Made by a program: the position numbers and the translations under genes
Assembly (NCBI RefSeq): GCF_003049665.1
Contig: NZ_PYWM01000007.1
Span: 1-64,000, forward strand
Source: Lysinibacillus mangiferihumi
Lineage (GTDB): Bacteria; Bacillota; Bacilli; Bacillales_A; Planococcaceae
Reading direction: 5' to 3'
Length of the DNA: 64,000 bases
The notes under the pieces: generated by a model
Databases searched by the model: none
The model's input: the letters and a program-made list of their open reading frames with translations, nothing else
What the model was told of the DNA's origin: nothing
Part shown: in pieces, positions 1 through 8,780 of the stretch
How positions within the stretch are numbered: the stretch's first letter is position 1
Layout of the letters: every line of letters starts with the position of its first letter

Positions 1-142
1 CGTGTTCCTCGGACCGGTGTTTTGCCTCCAGCTTCCTTCAGATTCCGCATCGCCACGGACACCCTTGCTCTTGGCTAACCTCTACTTCTGTCTTCGGGGT
101 TCGGGACTTGCACCCTATAGTTCATACGCATGCCGGGCGCAC
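1..142 (-). mobile_element. Group II intron, 5' end (continues beyond window start)
   Basis: Read on the minus strand, this stretch begins GTGCGCCCGGCATGCG. The GTGCG start fits the GUGYG 5' consensus of group II introns, and the segment continues as a GC-rich, pairing-rich sequence like domain I of bacterial introns, with GGTGCAAGTCCC near the start. The boundary lies directly after a perfect hairpin and T-run (146-185), which is the insertion habit of bacterial class C introns. The reverse transcriptase ORF, domains V/VI and the 3' end would lie left of the window. Identification rests on recognising this sequence type; class C is inferred from the insertion site. Confidence 0.72.
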
Positions 143-145
143 GCA

Positions 146-185
146 AAAAAGTGTTAGATTGTGAGCGCTCAATCTAACACTTTTT
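146..185. repeat. Terminator-like hairpin, head of dispersed repeat copy A
   Basis: A perfect 16-bp stem, AAAAAGTGTTAGATTG paired with CAATCTAACACTTTTT, closes an 8-base loop. The same stem heads repeat copies at 8.9-9.1, 32.7 and 58.4 kb. On the minus strand the stem ends TTTTTTGC and the group II intron follows at once. On the other side, AAGAGAAAAAGTG matches the outer flank of the 32.7 and 58.4 kb copies. It lies 32 bp past the stop of the flavin oxidase gene and probably terminates it. Confidence 0.85.
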
Positions 186-216
186 CTCTTATGTTCAAAC
201 TTTACTTTGTAAGTAA

Positions 217-1569
217 CTACAGCCACTTTCGAATCGGAGGAATACTTTGCTGGAATCGAAATACATTGAATGGATCGTATCTGGTTTTCACTTCTCTTAA
301 TCGTCTGAAATTACGTCCATAGTATGCAGTTGGCCAGTTTTCAATCGATTGATCTGGAAAGTTCACATAATCTCCCATTGTAAACGGGGATAATGTCCTT
401 CTTAACTCTTCCACCCACTGAATATTTTCCTTTTCATCTTGAGTTTGTTCCCATGAAGTGATGTACTCTTGGGCAATAAGAGCATCGCGATAGTAATAGG
501 CAGTACGGTTTGGTGCAATGTGACTAACAGCACCTCTAAGCGATTGGTGCCAGATGCTCGCATTTCTGTTAGGTGCATTTGCTAAAAATTGCTTCATAGT
601 CAAGATGGCAGCATGCGGAAATGGTTTTTCAATAAAGGAACCTGATCTTTTACGGAGTGCCGGCTGGTTACCACTCGGAACATCAAAAAATCGAACCGCT
701 TTCATATAAGGCACTTCTTTTATCCATAGATCCGTTGGTGACCCGCTTTTTCTTAATGGTCGTAACAGCTTTTTTAATGCCGATGGCGCGCCAACAAATA
801 TACCTTGCACAACAATGTCCCCCACTTCCTTTGCTTTTAACTCTATTTGTGAGGTTAAACGTTCATCTGTAAAAGGCGCCCATTTTTGCCATGCATCAAA
901 AGCAACCTCAAAATCATCCCAGTCCCATGAAATATTGAAAAGAGACACTTCCGCTATAGGATGTAGCTTAAATGTAAGTGCCGTGACAACTCCGAAATTC
1001 CCCCCACCGCCACCACAGCTAGCCCAAAATAAATCACTATTCATCTGGCGATTTGCTCGAATCAGCTCCGCTCCTTGATGACCACTCGCTCCAACCATTT
1101 CAATTTCAATTAATTGATCGCAAGTAAGCCCAAAAGGACGAGAAAGCATACCGATACCTCCACCAAGCGCTAAACCCACAATTCCTACACTACTTTCAGT
1201 TCCTCCTGGAATTGTCATACCATGTTCCCATAATGTACGGTATACTTGCCCTAAGTTCGCACCCGCCTCAATGCGAGCAGTTCCATAATCTAAATTAATG
1301 GTTATGTCGTTCATTTCACTCACATCAATGACTAGACCGTGATTGATTAAGGAATAATTTTCATAACTATGACGCCCACTCCTTATGCGGAAGTCCTCAT
1401 TATTTTCTCTAACCCATCTTAAAGCGTTCACGACATCTTTTGTCCTTTGGCAAAAAACAATTTTACTCGGGAATTTTGGCAAATTTAAGTTATTATTTGT
1501 CCTCGCTTCATCGTAATCTGGATCACCTGGACTAACAATTCTTCCTGTGAGCTTTACTTTCTTCAACAT
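217..1569 (-). CDS. FAD-binding oxidase with berberine-bridge C-terminus
   Basis: A 450-residue FAD-linked oxidase of the PCMH/BBE type (YgaK/YvdP-like), probably oxidising an alcohol, sugar or small metabolite with O2. The FAD-binding part has RSGRHSYENYS with His67 and FGLTCDQL with Cys150. These are the places where BBE oxidases attach FAD through both His and Cys, so bicovalent FAD is likely. The BBE tail has YYGRNFRRLREVKTRYDPFNVF near the end. The start was moved to the ATG at 1569 because GGAG/AGGGG precedes it; upstream in-frame codons have no ribosome site. The substrate cannot be told. It stands alone, next to an intron-bearing repeat. Confidence 0.85.
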   Translation of the reverse strand: MLKKVKLTGRIVSPGDPDYDEARTNNNLNLPKFPSKIVFCQRTKDVVNALRWVRENNEDFRIRSGRHSYENYSLINHGLVIDVSEMNDITINLDYGTARIEAGANLGQVYRTLWEHGMTIPGGTESSVGIVGLALGGGIGMLSRPFGLTCDQLIEIEMVGASGHQGAELIRANRQMNSDLFWASCGGGGGNFGVVTALTFKLHPIAEVSLFNISWDWDDFEVAFDAWQKWAPFTDERLTSQIELKAKEVGDIVVQGIFVGAPSALKKLLRPLRKSGSPTDLWIKEVPYMKAVRFFDVPSGNQPALRKRSGSFIEKPFPHAAILTMKQFLANAPNRNASIWHQSLRGAVSHIAPNRTAYYYRDALIAQEYITSWEQTQDEKENIQWVEELRRTLSPFTMGDYVNFPDQSIENWPTAYYGRNFRRLREVKTRYDPFNVFRFQQSIPPIRKWL

Positions 1570-1740
1570 ACAGCCCCTTTCTCCAATAATGCAATGTGCA
1601 TGTACTATACTATGTATATTTAATGAGGAAAAAATATGCATTTTAAAATGGGAAAGAATGAAAAATAACATGGCATTTCATCATCAGCTATCCATTTTGT
1701 TTCATATGATGCATTAACAAAACCTATTAGGGGGAGAACA

Positions 1741-3147
1741 ATGTTAATACATGTAGTTAGTGCGGGTGAAACATTATGGCACATTGCAAACCGTTATGCT
1801 GCGCCACTGCAAGCGATTACTCATTTAAATGCGTTACCTAACCCAAATCAATTAATAATCGGACAATCACTCGTTATTCCTTCTGCTTACACAACACATA
1901 TCGTCAAAAAAGGTGATACATTATCGACGATTGCCAAACAATATAACGTACCAATGCAAACAATTATTCATAGGAATCACCTTACGAATCCGGATGTTTT
2001 AACACCTGGAACAAAACTAATTATTCCTCCCATTACACATACTGTACAAGCTGGCGAAACATTATCACAAATTGCTAGCAACTATGGTACAACCGTTCAA
2101 GCGATTGTAGAAGAAAATAGCATAACAAACCCAAATATGATTTATGTCGGTTCACAGTTAGTTATTCCTAGAGCCAAGCCTTCCGTTGAAGTAAATGCTT
2201 ATACGTATCAACCGCCTGAAGAAGCTGTTCAGTCATTGCATGCAATCGGTCGTCTTCTCACTTTTTTTAGCCCGTTTGCTTATATGATAGAGGAAGACGG
2301 TACATTACAACCGATTAATGATCAAGCAATGATTGACGCAGCACAGTCGCATAACATCCTGCCAATGCTAACCATTACAAATTTTACGTCTACAGAAAGC
2401 GGCTCCAACTTAGCCCATATTATTTTATCTAACGATCAGTTACGTGTAAAAGTGATGGATAATATCTTAAATGTGATGCAGGATAAAGGCTATAAAGTGT
2501 TAAACATAGACTTTGAAAACGTTCTACCGACAGACCGAGAACAATACAACCAATTCCTTCAATTAGCCGTTGATCGTCTGCACCCGCAAGGTTATTTAGT
2601 ATCAACTGCACTTGCTCCAAAAACAAGGCCTTCTCCAGCAGGGTCAACATATGAAGCATTTGATTATGAGGCTCATGGCAAAATTGTGGATTTTGTTGTG
2701 TTAATGACCTATGAATGGGGCTATCGCCTTGGACCTCCGCAGGCCATCTCGCCCATTAATGAAATGAAGAAAGTTGTAGAATACGCTCTAACAGTAATAC
2801 CCGCTAATAAAATTTTTTTAGGCTTTCAAATTTATGCGCGGGATTGGCTAGTTCCTCATGTCAAAGGGCAAGAAGCGGAAACCTTTAGCCCGCAAGAAGC
2901 CATTAGAAGAGCCAAACAATTTGGCGCTACTATTCAATATGACCGCACTACACAATCACCATTTTTCCGCTACGTTGATCAGCAAGGAAGAAATCATGAG
3001 GTTTGGTTTGAAGACGCCAGAAGCGCACAAGCTAAATTCGACCTACTCAAGCAGTACCATCTTCGAGGTGTGAGCTATTGGGCTTTAGGTTTTCCGTTCC
3101 CTCAAAATTGGGCGCTATTAGAAAATGATTTCTCTATAAAAAAATAA
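1741..3147 (+). CDS. yaaH: LysM/GH18 spore cortex hydrolase, YaaH/SleL-like
   Basis: A 468-residue protein with three LysM peptidoglycan-binding repeats (about 2-47, 52-96 and 99-143) followed by a glycoside hydrolase 18 barrel. The barrel has VLNIDFEN with Glu259 in the position of the catalytic acid. SleL/YaaH proteins are N-acetylglucosaminidases that cut cortex fragments during germination; B. cereus SleL has two LysM repeats, so three is one more than usual. There is no signal peptide, as in spore-coat YaaH. A strong ribosome site (AGGGGGAGA) precedes the ATG. Spore genes lie just downstream. Confidence 0.9.
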   Translation: MLIHVVSAGETLWHIANRYAAPLQAITHLNALPNPNQLIIGQSLVIPSAYTTHIVKKGDTLSTIAKQYNVPMQTIIHRNHLTNPDVLTPGTKLIIPPITHTVQAGETLSQIASNYGTTVQAIVEENSITNPNMIYVGSQLVIPRAKPSVEVNAYTYQPPEEAVQSLHAIGRLLTFFSPFAYMIEEDGTLQPINDQAMIDAAQSHNILPMLTITNFTSTESGSNLAHIILSNDQLRVKVMDNILNVMQDKGYKVLNIDFENVLPTDREQYNQFLQLAVDRLHPQGYLVSTALAPKTRPSPAGSTYEAFDYEAHGKIVDFVVLMTYEWGYRLGPPQAISPINEMKKVVEYALTVIPANKIFLGFQIYARDWLVPHVKGQEAETFSPQEAIRRAKQFGATIQYDRTTQSPFFRYVDQQGRNHEVWFEDARSAQAKFDLLKQYHLRGVSYWALGFPFPQNWALLENDFSIKK

Positions 3148-3320
3148 GGACTACTACTAGAATTTCCCGAAACGCTATCTTTCATAAGCTTTTATGAATC
3201 TAAGCCAAACCTTTTGACATCCCTTCATGAATTTCTTATGTTTCCCTAGTATTTCCCATGATAAAAATAGCACTTGAAAGCCATATTAAGAAATATCAAA
3301 ACTGAAAGGAGATAGCACAC

Positions 3321-3479
3321 ATGGGAAGAGATAATAAACAAGGGAAAAGCCAAAATAAAGGCTCATTACCACAGACACCAAAAAACCAAAAAATCGCACC
3401 TGATAAAGTAAAAGAAGAGTTTTCCCAAGAATTCACAGAACTTATTAATGCTGTGACGAAAAACAAGCAAAAAAAATAA
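3321..3479 (+). CDS. Small hydrophilic protein, YfhD-like
   Basis: A 52-residue, Lys/Gln-rich protein beginning MGRDNKQGKSQNKGSLPQTP and ending in a basic tail (TKNKQKK). It has a good ribosome site (GAAAGGAGATAG) seven bases before the ATG. The MGRxNK...LPQTPK pattern recalls the short YfhD family of Bacillus; this is from memory and unconfirmed. Its stop is 12 bases before the next start, so it is probably cotranscribed with the H-type spore protein. A spore role is inference from that neighbour. Confidence 0.7.
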   Translation: MGRDNKQGKSQNKGSLPQTPKNQKIAPDKVKEEFSQEFTELINAVTKNKQKK

Positions 3480-3491
3480 GGGGGTATTCAA

Positions 3492-3683
3492 TTGGAGTAT
3501 CAACGCGCACAAGAAATTGTTGCCTCTCCATCGGAATATGAAGTGAGCTACAATGGCGTTTCTATATGGATTGACAAGCTACATGATGATCGCAAAACAG
3601 CCACTGTGCATTTACGACGCTCGCTAGAAGAACGCTCTGAAGTCAATATTTCAGAACTGAAAGAAGAATACCTCGTTCATTAA
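3492..3683 (+). CDS. sspH: H-type small acid-soluble spore protein
   Basis: A 63-residue protein with the SspH pattern: QRAQEIVASP near the start, then a short beta-rich YNGVSIWID stretch and a charged C-terminal half with EVNISELKEEYLVH. H-type SASPs are minor spore-core proteins made late in the forespore. The start is TTG at 3492, placed by AAGGGGG seven bases upstream. A long hairpin follows the stop. Confidence 0.88.
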   Translation: MEYQRAQEIVASPSEYEVSYNGVSIWIDKLHDDRKTATVHLRRSLEERSEVNISELKEEYLVH

Positions 3684-3702
3684 AATAATAAGGACTCCCC
3701 AA

Positions 3703-3765
3703 AAATCCGCATTGTACTTAATTAGATGCAATCTTTTTGCAGCCTAATTAAGTCAAAGCGGATTT
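3703..3765. terminator. Long two-part hairpin after sspH
   Basis: AAATCCGC pairs with GCGGATTT and, inside it, ACTTAATTAG pairs with CTAATTAAGT, giving an interrupted 18-bp stem. It sits between convergent genes and can serve both strands. The T-run is weak on either side. Confidence 0.6.
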
Positions 3766-3787
3766 ACCATTTTCATTTACTATCTTT

Positions 3788-5947
3788 TTAAATGCTGTAT
3801 TCTTCCCCGTATTTAAAACGCTCTAAAATGTCATTTGCATGCATATGTAAGTCATTAAACGTTGTTGCAAGCTGTTCAGCTGAAATAGGCTTACTAAATA
3901 AATAACCTTGTATATAATCGCAATCCCCTGCAACAAGGAAAGCAAGTTGCGCAATTTCCTCTATCCCCTCAGCTACAACTTTTAAACGTAAATGCTTTGC
4001 CATTGAAAGGATCATGGACACAAGCGCTTCATCATTTGGGTCATGTTGAATATTATGTACGAAAGCACGATCAATTTTTAAACAGTCGATTGGAAAATCT
4101 TTTAAATATGATAAAGACGAGTAACCTGTCCCAAAATCATCGACAGCTATTTGAATCCCCAGTGCTTTTAATTCATGTAAAAGTTGCGTCATTTGATCAA
4201 TATTCATTGTCATACTTTCTGTAATCTCCAATTGAAGATAGCTTGGTTCCAACTTACTTCGTTGTAAAATCTCTCTCACCATTTGTACTAAATCTTGCTG
4301 AAATAATTGGCCAAGAGATAAATTAACCGCAACTTTCATTGGCGGCAAACCTTGCGTTTCCCATGCTTTTACTTGCAAGCATGCTGTTTCAAGAATCCAT
4401 TTACCCAGAGGAATAATAAGCCCTGACTCTTCTGCTATCTCGATAAACGTATCAGGTGGGACAAGTCCACGCTCTGGGTGACGCCAGCGCACTAGCGCCT
4501 CGACTGATTCTATTTTTCCTGTTTTCAAGTTAATTTGCGGCTGATAAACCAAATAAAATTCCTGTCGCTCGAGCGCCTTATGTAACTCCTGCTCTAGTAA
4601 AATACGATTTGCCACACCGGTTGACATATGCTGTTGGTAAAAAAGAAGTCGTTGTGGTAATTGGCTCGCTTCACGCATCGCTAGCTGTGCATGCGTCAAT
4701 AATTGTTCAGCTGTACAATTGGCGTCATTGAATGCAATACCAATATTGACATTGCCTTTTAAAGAAAAAAGTTGTACTTGCAGCGGCTGATTCATAACGC
4801 TTTTTAAATTCAAGCAAAACTGGATCAATTCTTCTTTTGTTTGTACATGATGAATATAAATGACAAACTGGCTCTCTCGTAACTTTGTTGCAAAATAATG
4901 GGGTGGCAGCATCGCTTGAATTCTTTCAGCTACAAGTTTCATCATCTTATTGGAATAACTAATGCCTAAGGAGTCACTAATAGTTGCTAGACGATCAATT
5001 TCAATGGAGATAATGGCCTGTTGTTGCCTACCATCCTTACGCAGCTTCTCCTTTAATGTTTTTAAAAGAAGACGCTCATTCGGAAGTTGGGTAATATCAT
5101 CATGATAAGCTTGAAAAGTTAGCTCCTGTTGCGATTGTTCCAAGTCTAGCTTAATTTTTAATAGCTGTTGATAGGGCTTTTCAACTGACGTATAGTAGAT
5201 TGCCTTTAGAAAAATATAATACGCAAAAAATTGATAAAAGAGTGCAGCGAACATCCAAATACCACTGAAGTTATTGCTACAAACAAATAACAAATCACTT
5301 ACAATCAAGTAAGCTGACCCACTCATTAGCCATCCAGTTTGTTTAGGTGCCTCCTTATAATGCTTGCTTAAAAAATAGATTGAAACACCTTGTAGAACCG
5401 CAGTCAATAATTGTGCGCTACTTTGTATCGTTGTCACAAATTGATTGCCTCCAATCAATGGTTGTACCTTATACAACATCATGAGTACTAAGGCAACAGA
5501 TAAAACCGCAATGCCATAAGCAATCCTACGATGTGCCAACGTTAACTTTTTTCTAGGCTTTACAATCATAAGTAATACACCAATTACTAAAGCAAAGCGC
5601 ATGAAAATCTGTATCCAAACGCTTATTAACTTTATGTCTAGGCTTTGAGAAACTGCTAAGACAATGTTCGCAATTTCTAACAAAGCAACAACGAAAAATA
5701 TACTACCTATGTATAATGTTTGATTTGATAATAGCTGAGAAAAGATTAACCATGAATGAATAGCAATGGTCATTGTAAATACAACGATAAAAATTTTCAT
5801 GATTAAACTTAAATAAACAAAGCTACCTTCAAAAATAGCAAAAAGCTGATGGTTAAAAACGATTAGTGGTAGTAATAGTAGCAACGGTATCGCACTAAAT
5901 CCAAGCTCCTTTTTGTCTATAACTATATTATTACGCGCGTTTTCCAA
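3788..5947 (-). CDS. Membrane EAL phosphodiesterase with degenerate GGDEF
   Basis: A 719-residue cyclic-di-GMP protein. Residues about 20-255 form some eight membrane spans (a MASE-like sensor). A GGDEF-fold domain follows, in which the signature is replaced by LRESQF (about 356-361), so it should not make c-di-GMP. The EAL domain keeps EALVRW (483), EITES, DDFGTGYSS (603) and VAEGIEE, so phosphodiesterase activity is likely. The start is TTG at 5947, with GGAGGG six bases upstream. The upstream in-frame ATGs at 6004 and 5977 have no ribosome site, and the 6004 one lies in a palindrome. What the membrane part senses is unknown. Confidence 0.9.
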   Translation of the reverse strand: MENARNNIVIDKKELGFSAIPLLLLLPLIVFNHQLFAIFEGSFVYLSLIMKIFIVVFTMTIAIHSWLIFSQLLSNQTLYIGSIFFVVALLEIANIVLAVSQSLDIKLISVWIQIFMRFALVIGVLLMIVKPRKKLTLAHRRIAYGIAVLSVALVLMMLYKVQPLIGGNQFVTTIQSSAQLLTAVLQGVSIYFLSKHYKEAPKQTGWLMSGSAYLIVSDLLFVCSNNFSGIWMFAALFYQFFAYYIFLKAIYYTSVEKPYQQLLKIKLDLEQSQQELTFQAYHDDITQLPNERLLLKTLKEKLRKDGRQQQAIISIEIDRLATISDSLGISYSNKMMKLVAERIQAMLPPHYFATKLRESQFVIYIHHVQTKEELIQFCLNLKSVMNQPLQVQLFSLKGNVNIGIAFNDANCTAEQLLTHAQLAMREASQLPQRLLFYQQHMSTGVANRILLEQELHKALERQEFYLVYQPQINLKTGKIESVEALVRWRHPERGLVPPDTFIEIAEESGLIIPLGKWILETACLQVKAWETQGLPPMKVAVNLSLGQLFQQDLVQMVREILQRSKLEPSYLQLEITESMTMNIDQMTQLLHELKALGIQIAVDDFGTGYSSLSYLKDFPIDCLKIDRAFVHNIQHDPNDEALVSMILSMAKHLRLKVVAEGIEEIAQLAFLVAGDCDYIQGYLFSKPISAEQLATTFNDLHMHANDILERFKYGEEYSI

Positions 5948-5986
5948 TACTAACCCTCCATACCAAGTTATACTCATTTCAAATAG

Positions 5987-6004
5987 ATGGGTATATATAC
6001 CCAT
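5987..6004. promoter_or_regulatory. 18-bp perfect palindrome upstream of EAL gene
   Basis: ATGGGTATATATACCCAT reads the same on both strands and lies about 40 bp before the TTG start of the c-di-GMP gene. Length and position fit a dimeric repressor operator. The regulator is not identified. Confidence 0.45.
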
Positions 6005-6159
6005 TAATTCATAGCAACGATATTGAAATTGTATATATCTTAGACTTCTTACAAATCATAGCACTTTTATTAGACTTTGTATGCACCAAGCGAAAGTATG
6101 CTAATATTCAATTTATTTTGATATTAGCATACTTTTACTATCTTTTTGTAGTAATTTCT

Positions 6160-6717
6160 TTATCGACGGTAGAGACTACGGAGCTTATCTATCAGTCTTG
6201 TGCGTCTCTTTTTGACTGCAGAGACAGACAGACATAGTTCTTTAGCTATTTCATCATACGTGTAGCCTTCTAGGTAATAAAGTTGCAGTATCTTTCGGTC
6301 TAACTCATTTAAATTACCTATGATCGTCTCTACTAATAAGCATGCCTCTAGTCGATTAATTTGTTCCTGCTGACACCTTATACGGTTTAATTTGTCATCA
6401 GCTAGAAATGTCACGTTGTCTTGGAATTGTTTATCCTTTGTCAGTTCTTTCAAAATTTCTCCTTTGACAGTTGTATAAATATATCCAGAAAACTGCCCGT
6501 TCGATGGATTGGCCTTTTGATAAGCTTTCCACACAGCAATTGCTGCAATATGGCGATAATACGCAAAGTCTTTGTAAATATGGCACTTTAATAAGATAGA
6601 AGTAATCATTGGTTGGACTAATTCTAATATTTCCTCAAATGGCTGTTGTGGCGAAAGAATTTGTTTGTGCTTGTCTTGTGACACTATTACTTTCCTAACG
6701 ACTTGTGCACAGTCCAT
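6160..6717 (-). CDS. Small sigma-70 family RNA polymerase sigma factor
   Basis: A 185-residue sigma factor. A region-2-like part (about 60-95, with IAAIAVWKAYQKANPSNGQF) is followed by a region-4 helix-turn-helix near the end (LNELDRKILQLYYLEGYTYDEI...SVSAVKKRRTRL). Size and two-domain layout resemble ECF or SigO-like factors. No anti-sigma gene adjoins, and the next gene downstream is the EAL protein, about 210 bp away. The start codon has a modest AGGA upstream. Target genes cannot be told. Confidence 0.85.
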   Translation of the reverse strand: MDCAQVVRKVIVSQDKHKQILSPQQPFEEILELVQPMITSILLKCHIYKDFAYYRHIAAIAVWKAYQKANPSNGQFSGYIYTTVKGEILKELTKDKQFQDNVTFLADDKLNRIRCQQEQINRLEACLLVETIIGNLNELDRKILQLYYLEGYTYDEIAKELCLSVSAVKKRRTRLIDKLRSLYRR

Positions 6718-6920
6718 TATTCCTAGGTAATACTAGCTTAACGTGCGTCTACCAAATCGTCGAAAAACGCTTTTATAAAAAATCATCAACGAAACTTTTG
6801 AAAAATCGCCTTAATTTAGCAGAAATAATAAGAAGTATTTATACAAATCCTATGTTTTACCTTCATTTGATACATATTTCTTTTTTCACTGGACACATTA
6901 TGACTAAGGAGGCGAAATAG

Positions 6921-7130
6921 ATGAATTTTCAAATAAGAGATGCCATTTCAGCAAACGTACATGGGCAATCAGCAGCAGAATTTAAGGATATAGTGCAAGA
7001 TGCTATTTCACGTGGTGAGGAGCATCTACTACCTGGGCTTGGTGTATTTTTTGAAAAATGGTGGCAACAATCAACTACTGAAGAACAAGATGCATTCGTA
7101 CAAAAGCTTGAAAAAGTATTTGCACACTGA
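6921..7130 (+). CDS. sspI: Small acid-soluble spore protein SspI
   Basis: A 69-residue protein with the SspI pattern: a start like NFQIRDAISANV, then AISRGEEHLLPGLGVFFEKWW and a charged tail. SspI is a minor SASP of the spore core. A strong ribosome site (AAGGAGG) precedes the ATG. In B. subtilis sspI also lies near the glcD-like ysfC, which supports orthology. Confidence 0.93.
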   Translation: MNFQIRDAISANVHGQSAAEFKDIVQDAISRGEEHLLPGLGVFFEKWWQQSTTEEQDAFVQKLEKVFAH

Positions 7131-7207
7131 TTTTTTATGAACACTTCATTCCAATTCCACAAATCGCATGATAAATTAGATTTATCAGAAAGTTTGGAGG
7201 GATTGGA

Positions 7208-8587
7208 ATGACTGTTGCAATAGAGCTACTAGTAAATCAACTTAGAGAGGTATTATCGGATGAGCAAGTGTCTACAAACGACACAGTACGAGAACTACAT
7301 GGCAAAGATGAATCTCATCATGCGATGAATTTACCTGATATCGTCGTCTTCCCACGTTCTACAGGAGACGTTAGTGCCATTATGAAAATCGCACATGCTA
7401 ATCTTATACCGGTTGTCCCATTCGGTGTTGGCTCAAGTTTAGAAGGCAATGCTATTCCGATTGAAAACGGGATATCTATCGATTTTTCTGAAATGAATGC
7501 AATTTTAGAGATTCGTCCAGAAGATTTATTAGTGAAAGTGCAACCAGGTGTGACACGTGCACAATTAAATAAAGAACTTAAAAAACATGGGCTACAATTT
7601 ACGGTAGATCCAGGAGCAGATGCGACACTTGGTGGTATGGCAGCAACAAACGCCAGCGGTACGACAGCAGTTCGTTACGGCGTAATGCGCGACCAAGTAC
7701 GGGATTTAGAAGTAGTACTTGCAGACGGAACTGTAATTCATACGGGCAACTTAGCAGCGAAATCATCTTCTGGCTATCATTTGAACGGTTTATTTGTTGG
7801 TTCAGAAGGTACGTTAGGATGCTTTACAGAGCTGACATTGCAAGTTTACGGTATTCCAGAATTCGTGACTGCTGGCCGCGCTGTCTTTGAAACAGTGGGC
7901 GATGCTGTCAGTGCAGTAGCCGCATTATTGCAGGCTGGCGTCTCCGTTGGACGCGTTGAACTAGTCGATGAAGCTTCTATTACACAAGTGAATATTTATA
8001 ATGAAACAACGTATGATGAAAAACCTACGCTATTTTTAGAATTCCACGGCAATGATGCAGGTATGCGTGCAGATGTTGAATTTGCTACAGAAATCTTTGA
8101 GGATTTCGGCTGTAAGAGTGTCCAATTTGAACAAGACAATGCAGCACGCAATAAGCTGTGGGAGGCACGTCATTCATTAGCCTATGCATATATTCATGCG
8201 TACCCCGGTAAAAAACTGATGTCAACCGACGTCTGTGTACCGATTTCAAAATTGGCAGAAACGATACTTTATGCACGCGAGCAATTAAACACTGTCGGTC
8301 TAGTAGGAGGTATTGTCGGACATGTCGGTGACGGCAATTTCCATGCCCTATTAATGTTAGACCCAACGAATGCGCAGGAACAGGCTCAAGCTGACCGTTT
8401 TAACGAACATATTGTACAGTATGCGTTGCTTCGCGGTGGAACTTGTACAGGAGAACATGGTGTAGGGATTGGGAAGATGAAATATCAATCGATGGAGCAC
8501 GGTGCCTCATTACTTGTTATGAAAAGCATTAAGGCAGCACTTGACCCACATAATATTATGAATCCAGGAAAAATTTTCAACTTGTAG
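7208..8587 (+). CDS. glcD: FAD-linked 2-hydroxyacid oxidase (GlcD/D-lactate type)
   Basis: A 459-residue FAD enzyme of the GlcD/D-lactate dehydrogenase family, which oxidises glycolate or D-lactate. The FAD-binding half has PFGVGSSLEGNA, DPGADATLGGM and GLFVGSEGTLG. The C-terminal half has GHVGDGNFH (metal/substrate site) and CTGEHGVGIGK. Length is normal. GGAGGG lies before the ATG. In B. subtilis the homologue is followed by the iron-sulfur partner glcF; none follows here, so the electron acceptor is unclear. D-lactate is at least as likely a substrate as glycolate. A terminator follows at once. Confidence 0.9.
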   Translation: MTVAIELLVNQLREVLSDEQVSTNDTVRELHGKDESHHAMNLPDIVVFPRSTGDVSAIMKIAHANLIPVVPFGVGSSLEGNAIPIENGISIDFSEMNAILEIRPEDLLVKVQPGVTRAQLNKELKKHGLQFTVDPGADATLGGMAATNASGTTAVRYGVMRDQVRDLEVVLADGTVIHTGNLAAKSSSGYHLNGLFVGSEGTLGCFTELTLQVYGIPEFVTAGRAVFETVGDAVSAVAALLQAGVSVGRVELVDEASITQVNIYNETTYDEKPTLFLEFHGNDAGMRADVEFATEIFEDFGCKSVQFEQDNAARNKLWEARHSLAYAYIHAYPGKKLMSTDVCVPISKLAETILYAREQLNTVGLVGGIVGHVGDGNFHALLMLDPTNAQEQAQADRFNEHIVQYALLRGGTCTGEHGVGIGKMKYQSMEHGASLLVMKSIKAALDPHNIMNPGKIFNL

Positions 8588-8620
8588 TAGCGATAAATTT
8601 TCACTTTCATTTATTGAGAA

Positions 8621-8659
8621 AAAACACGACCCCTCCAACTAAGCAGAAGGTCGTGTTTT
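8621..8659 (+). terminator. Terminator after glcD
   Basis: AAAACACGACC pairs with GGTCGTGTTTT (11 bp). It lies 34 bp past the glcD stop and ends in a T-run. Confidence 0.85.
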
Positions 8660-8672
8660 GAACATGATTAAA

Positions 8673-8693
8673 GGTGACAGGCACTTATGTCAC
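8673..8693. repeat. Short dispersed repeat, GACAGGCAC type
   Basis: GTGACA and TGTCAC arms flank GGCACTTA. It is related to, but different from, the GTGCCAGGCAC repeats at 18.6, 26.3 and 35.0 kb. Short repeats of this kind are common between genes in Bacillaceae. Confidence 0.5.
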
Positions 8694-8767
8694 GCTCTGT
8701 TCCAAGTGCACGTGGAACCATTGTTTCGACGAGATAATCTTCTTCTTCATAAATGATTTTCTAGAAA
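8693..8767 (-). pseudogene. Possible gene remnant
   Basis: The minus strand reads about 22 codons without a stop, including EEEDYLVETMVPRALGTE, before running into the short repeat at 8693. The composition looks protein-like, but no start, ribosome site or parent family is recognised. It may be the tail of a lost gene or chance. Confidence 0.25.
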
Positions 8768-8780
8768 CATCTAACAACGG

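Noticed and set aside
6705-6920. 71-codon plus-strand frame ahead of sspI
   Set aside because: It overlaps the sigma gene start, has no ribosome site and ends at the sspI ribosome site; it is chance reading of the sspI upstream region.
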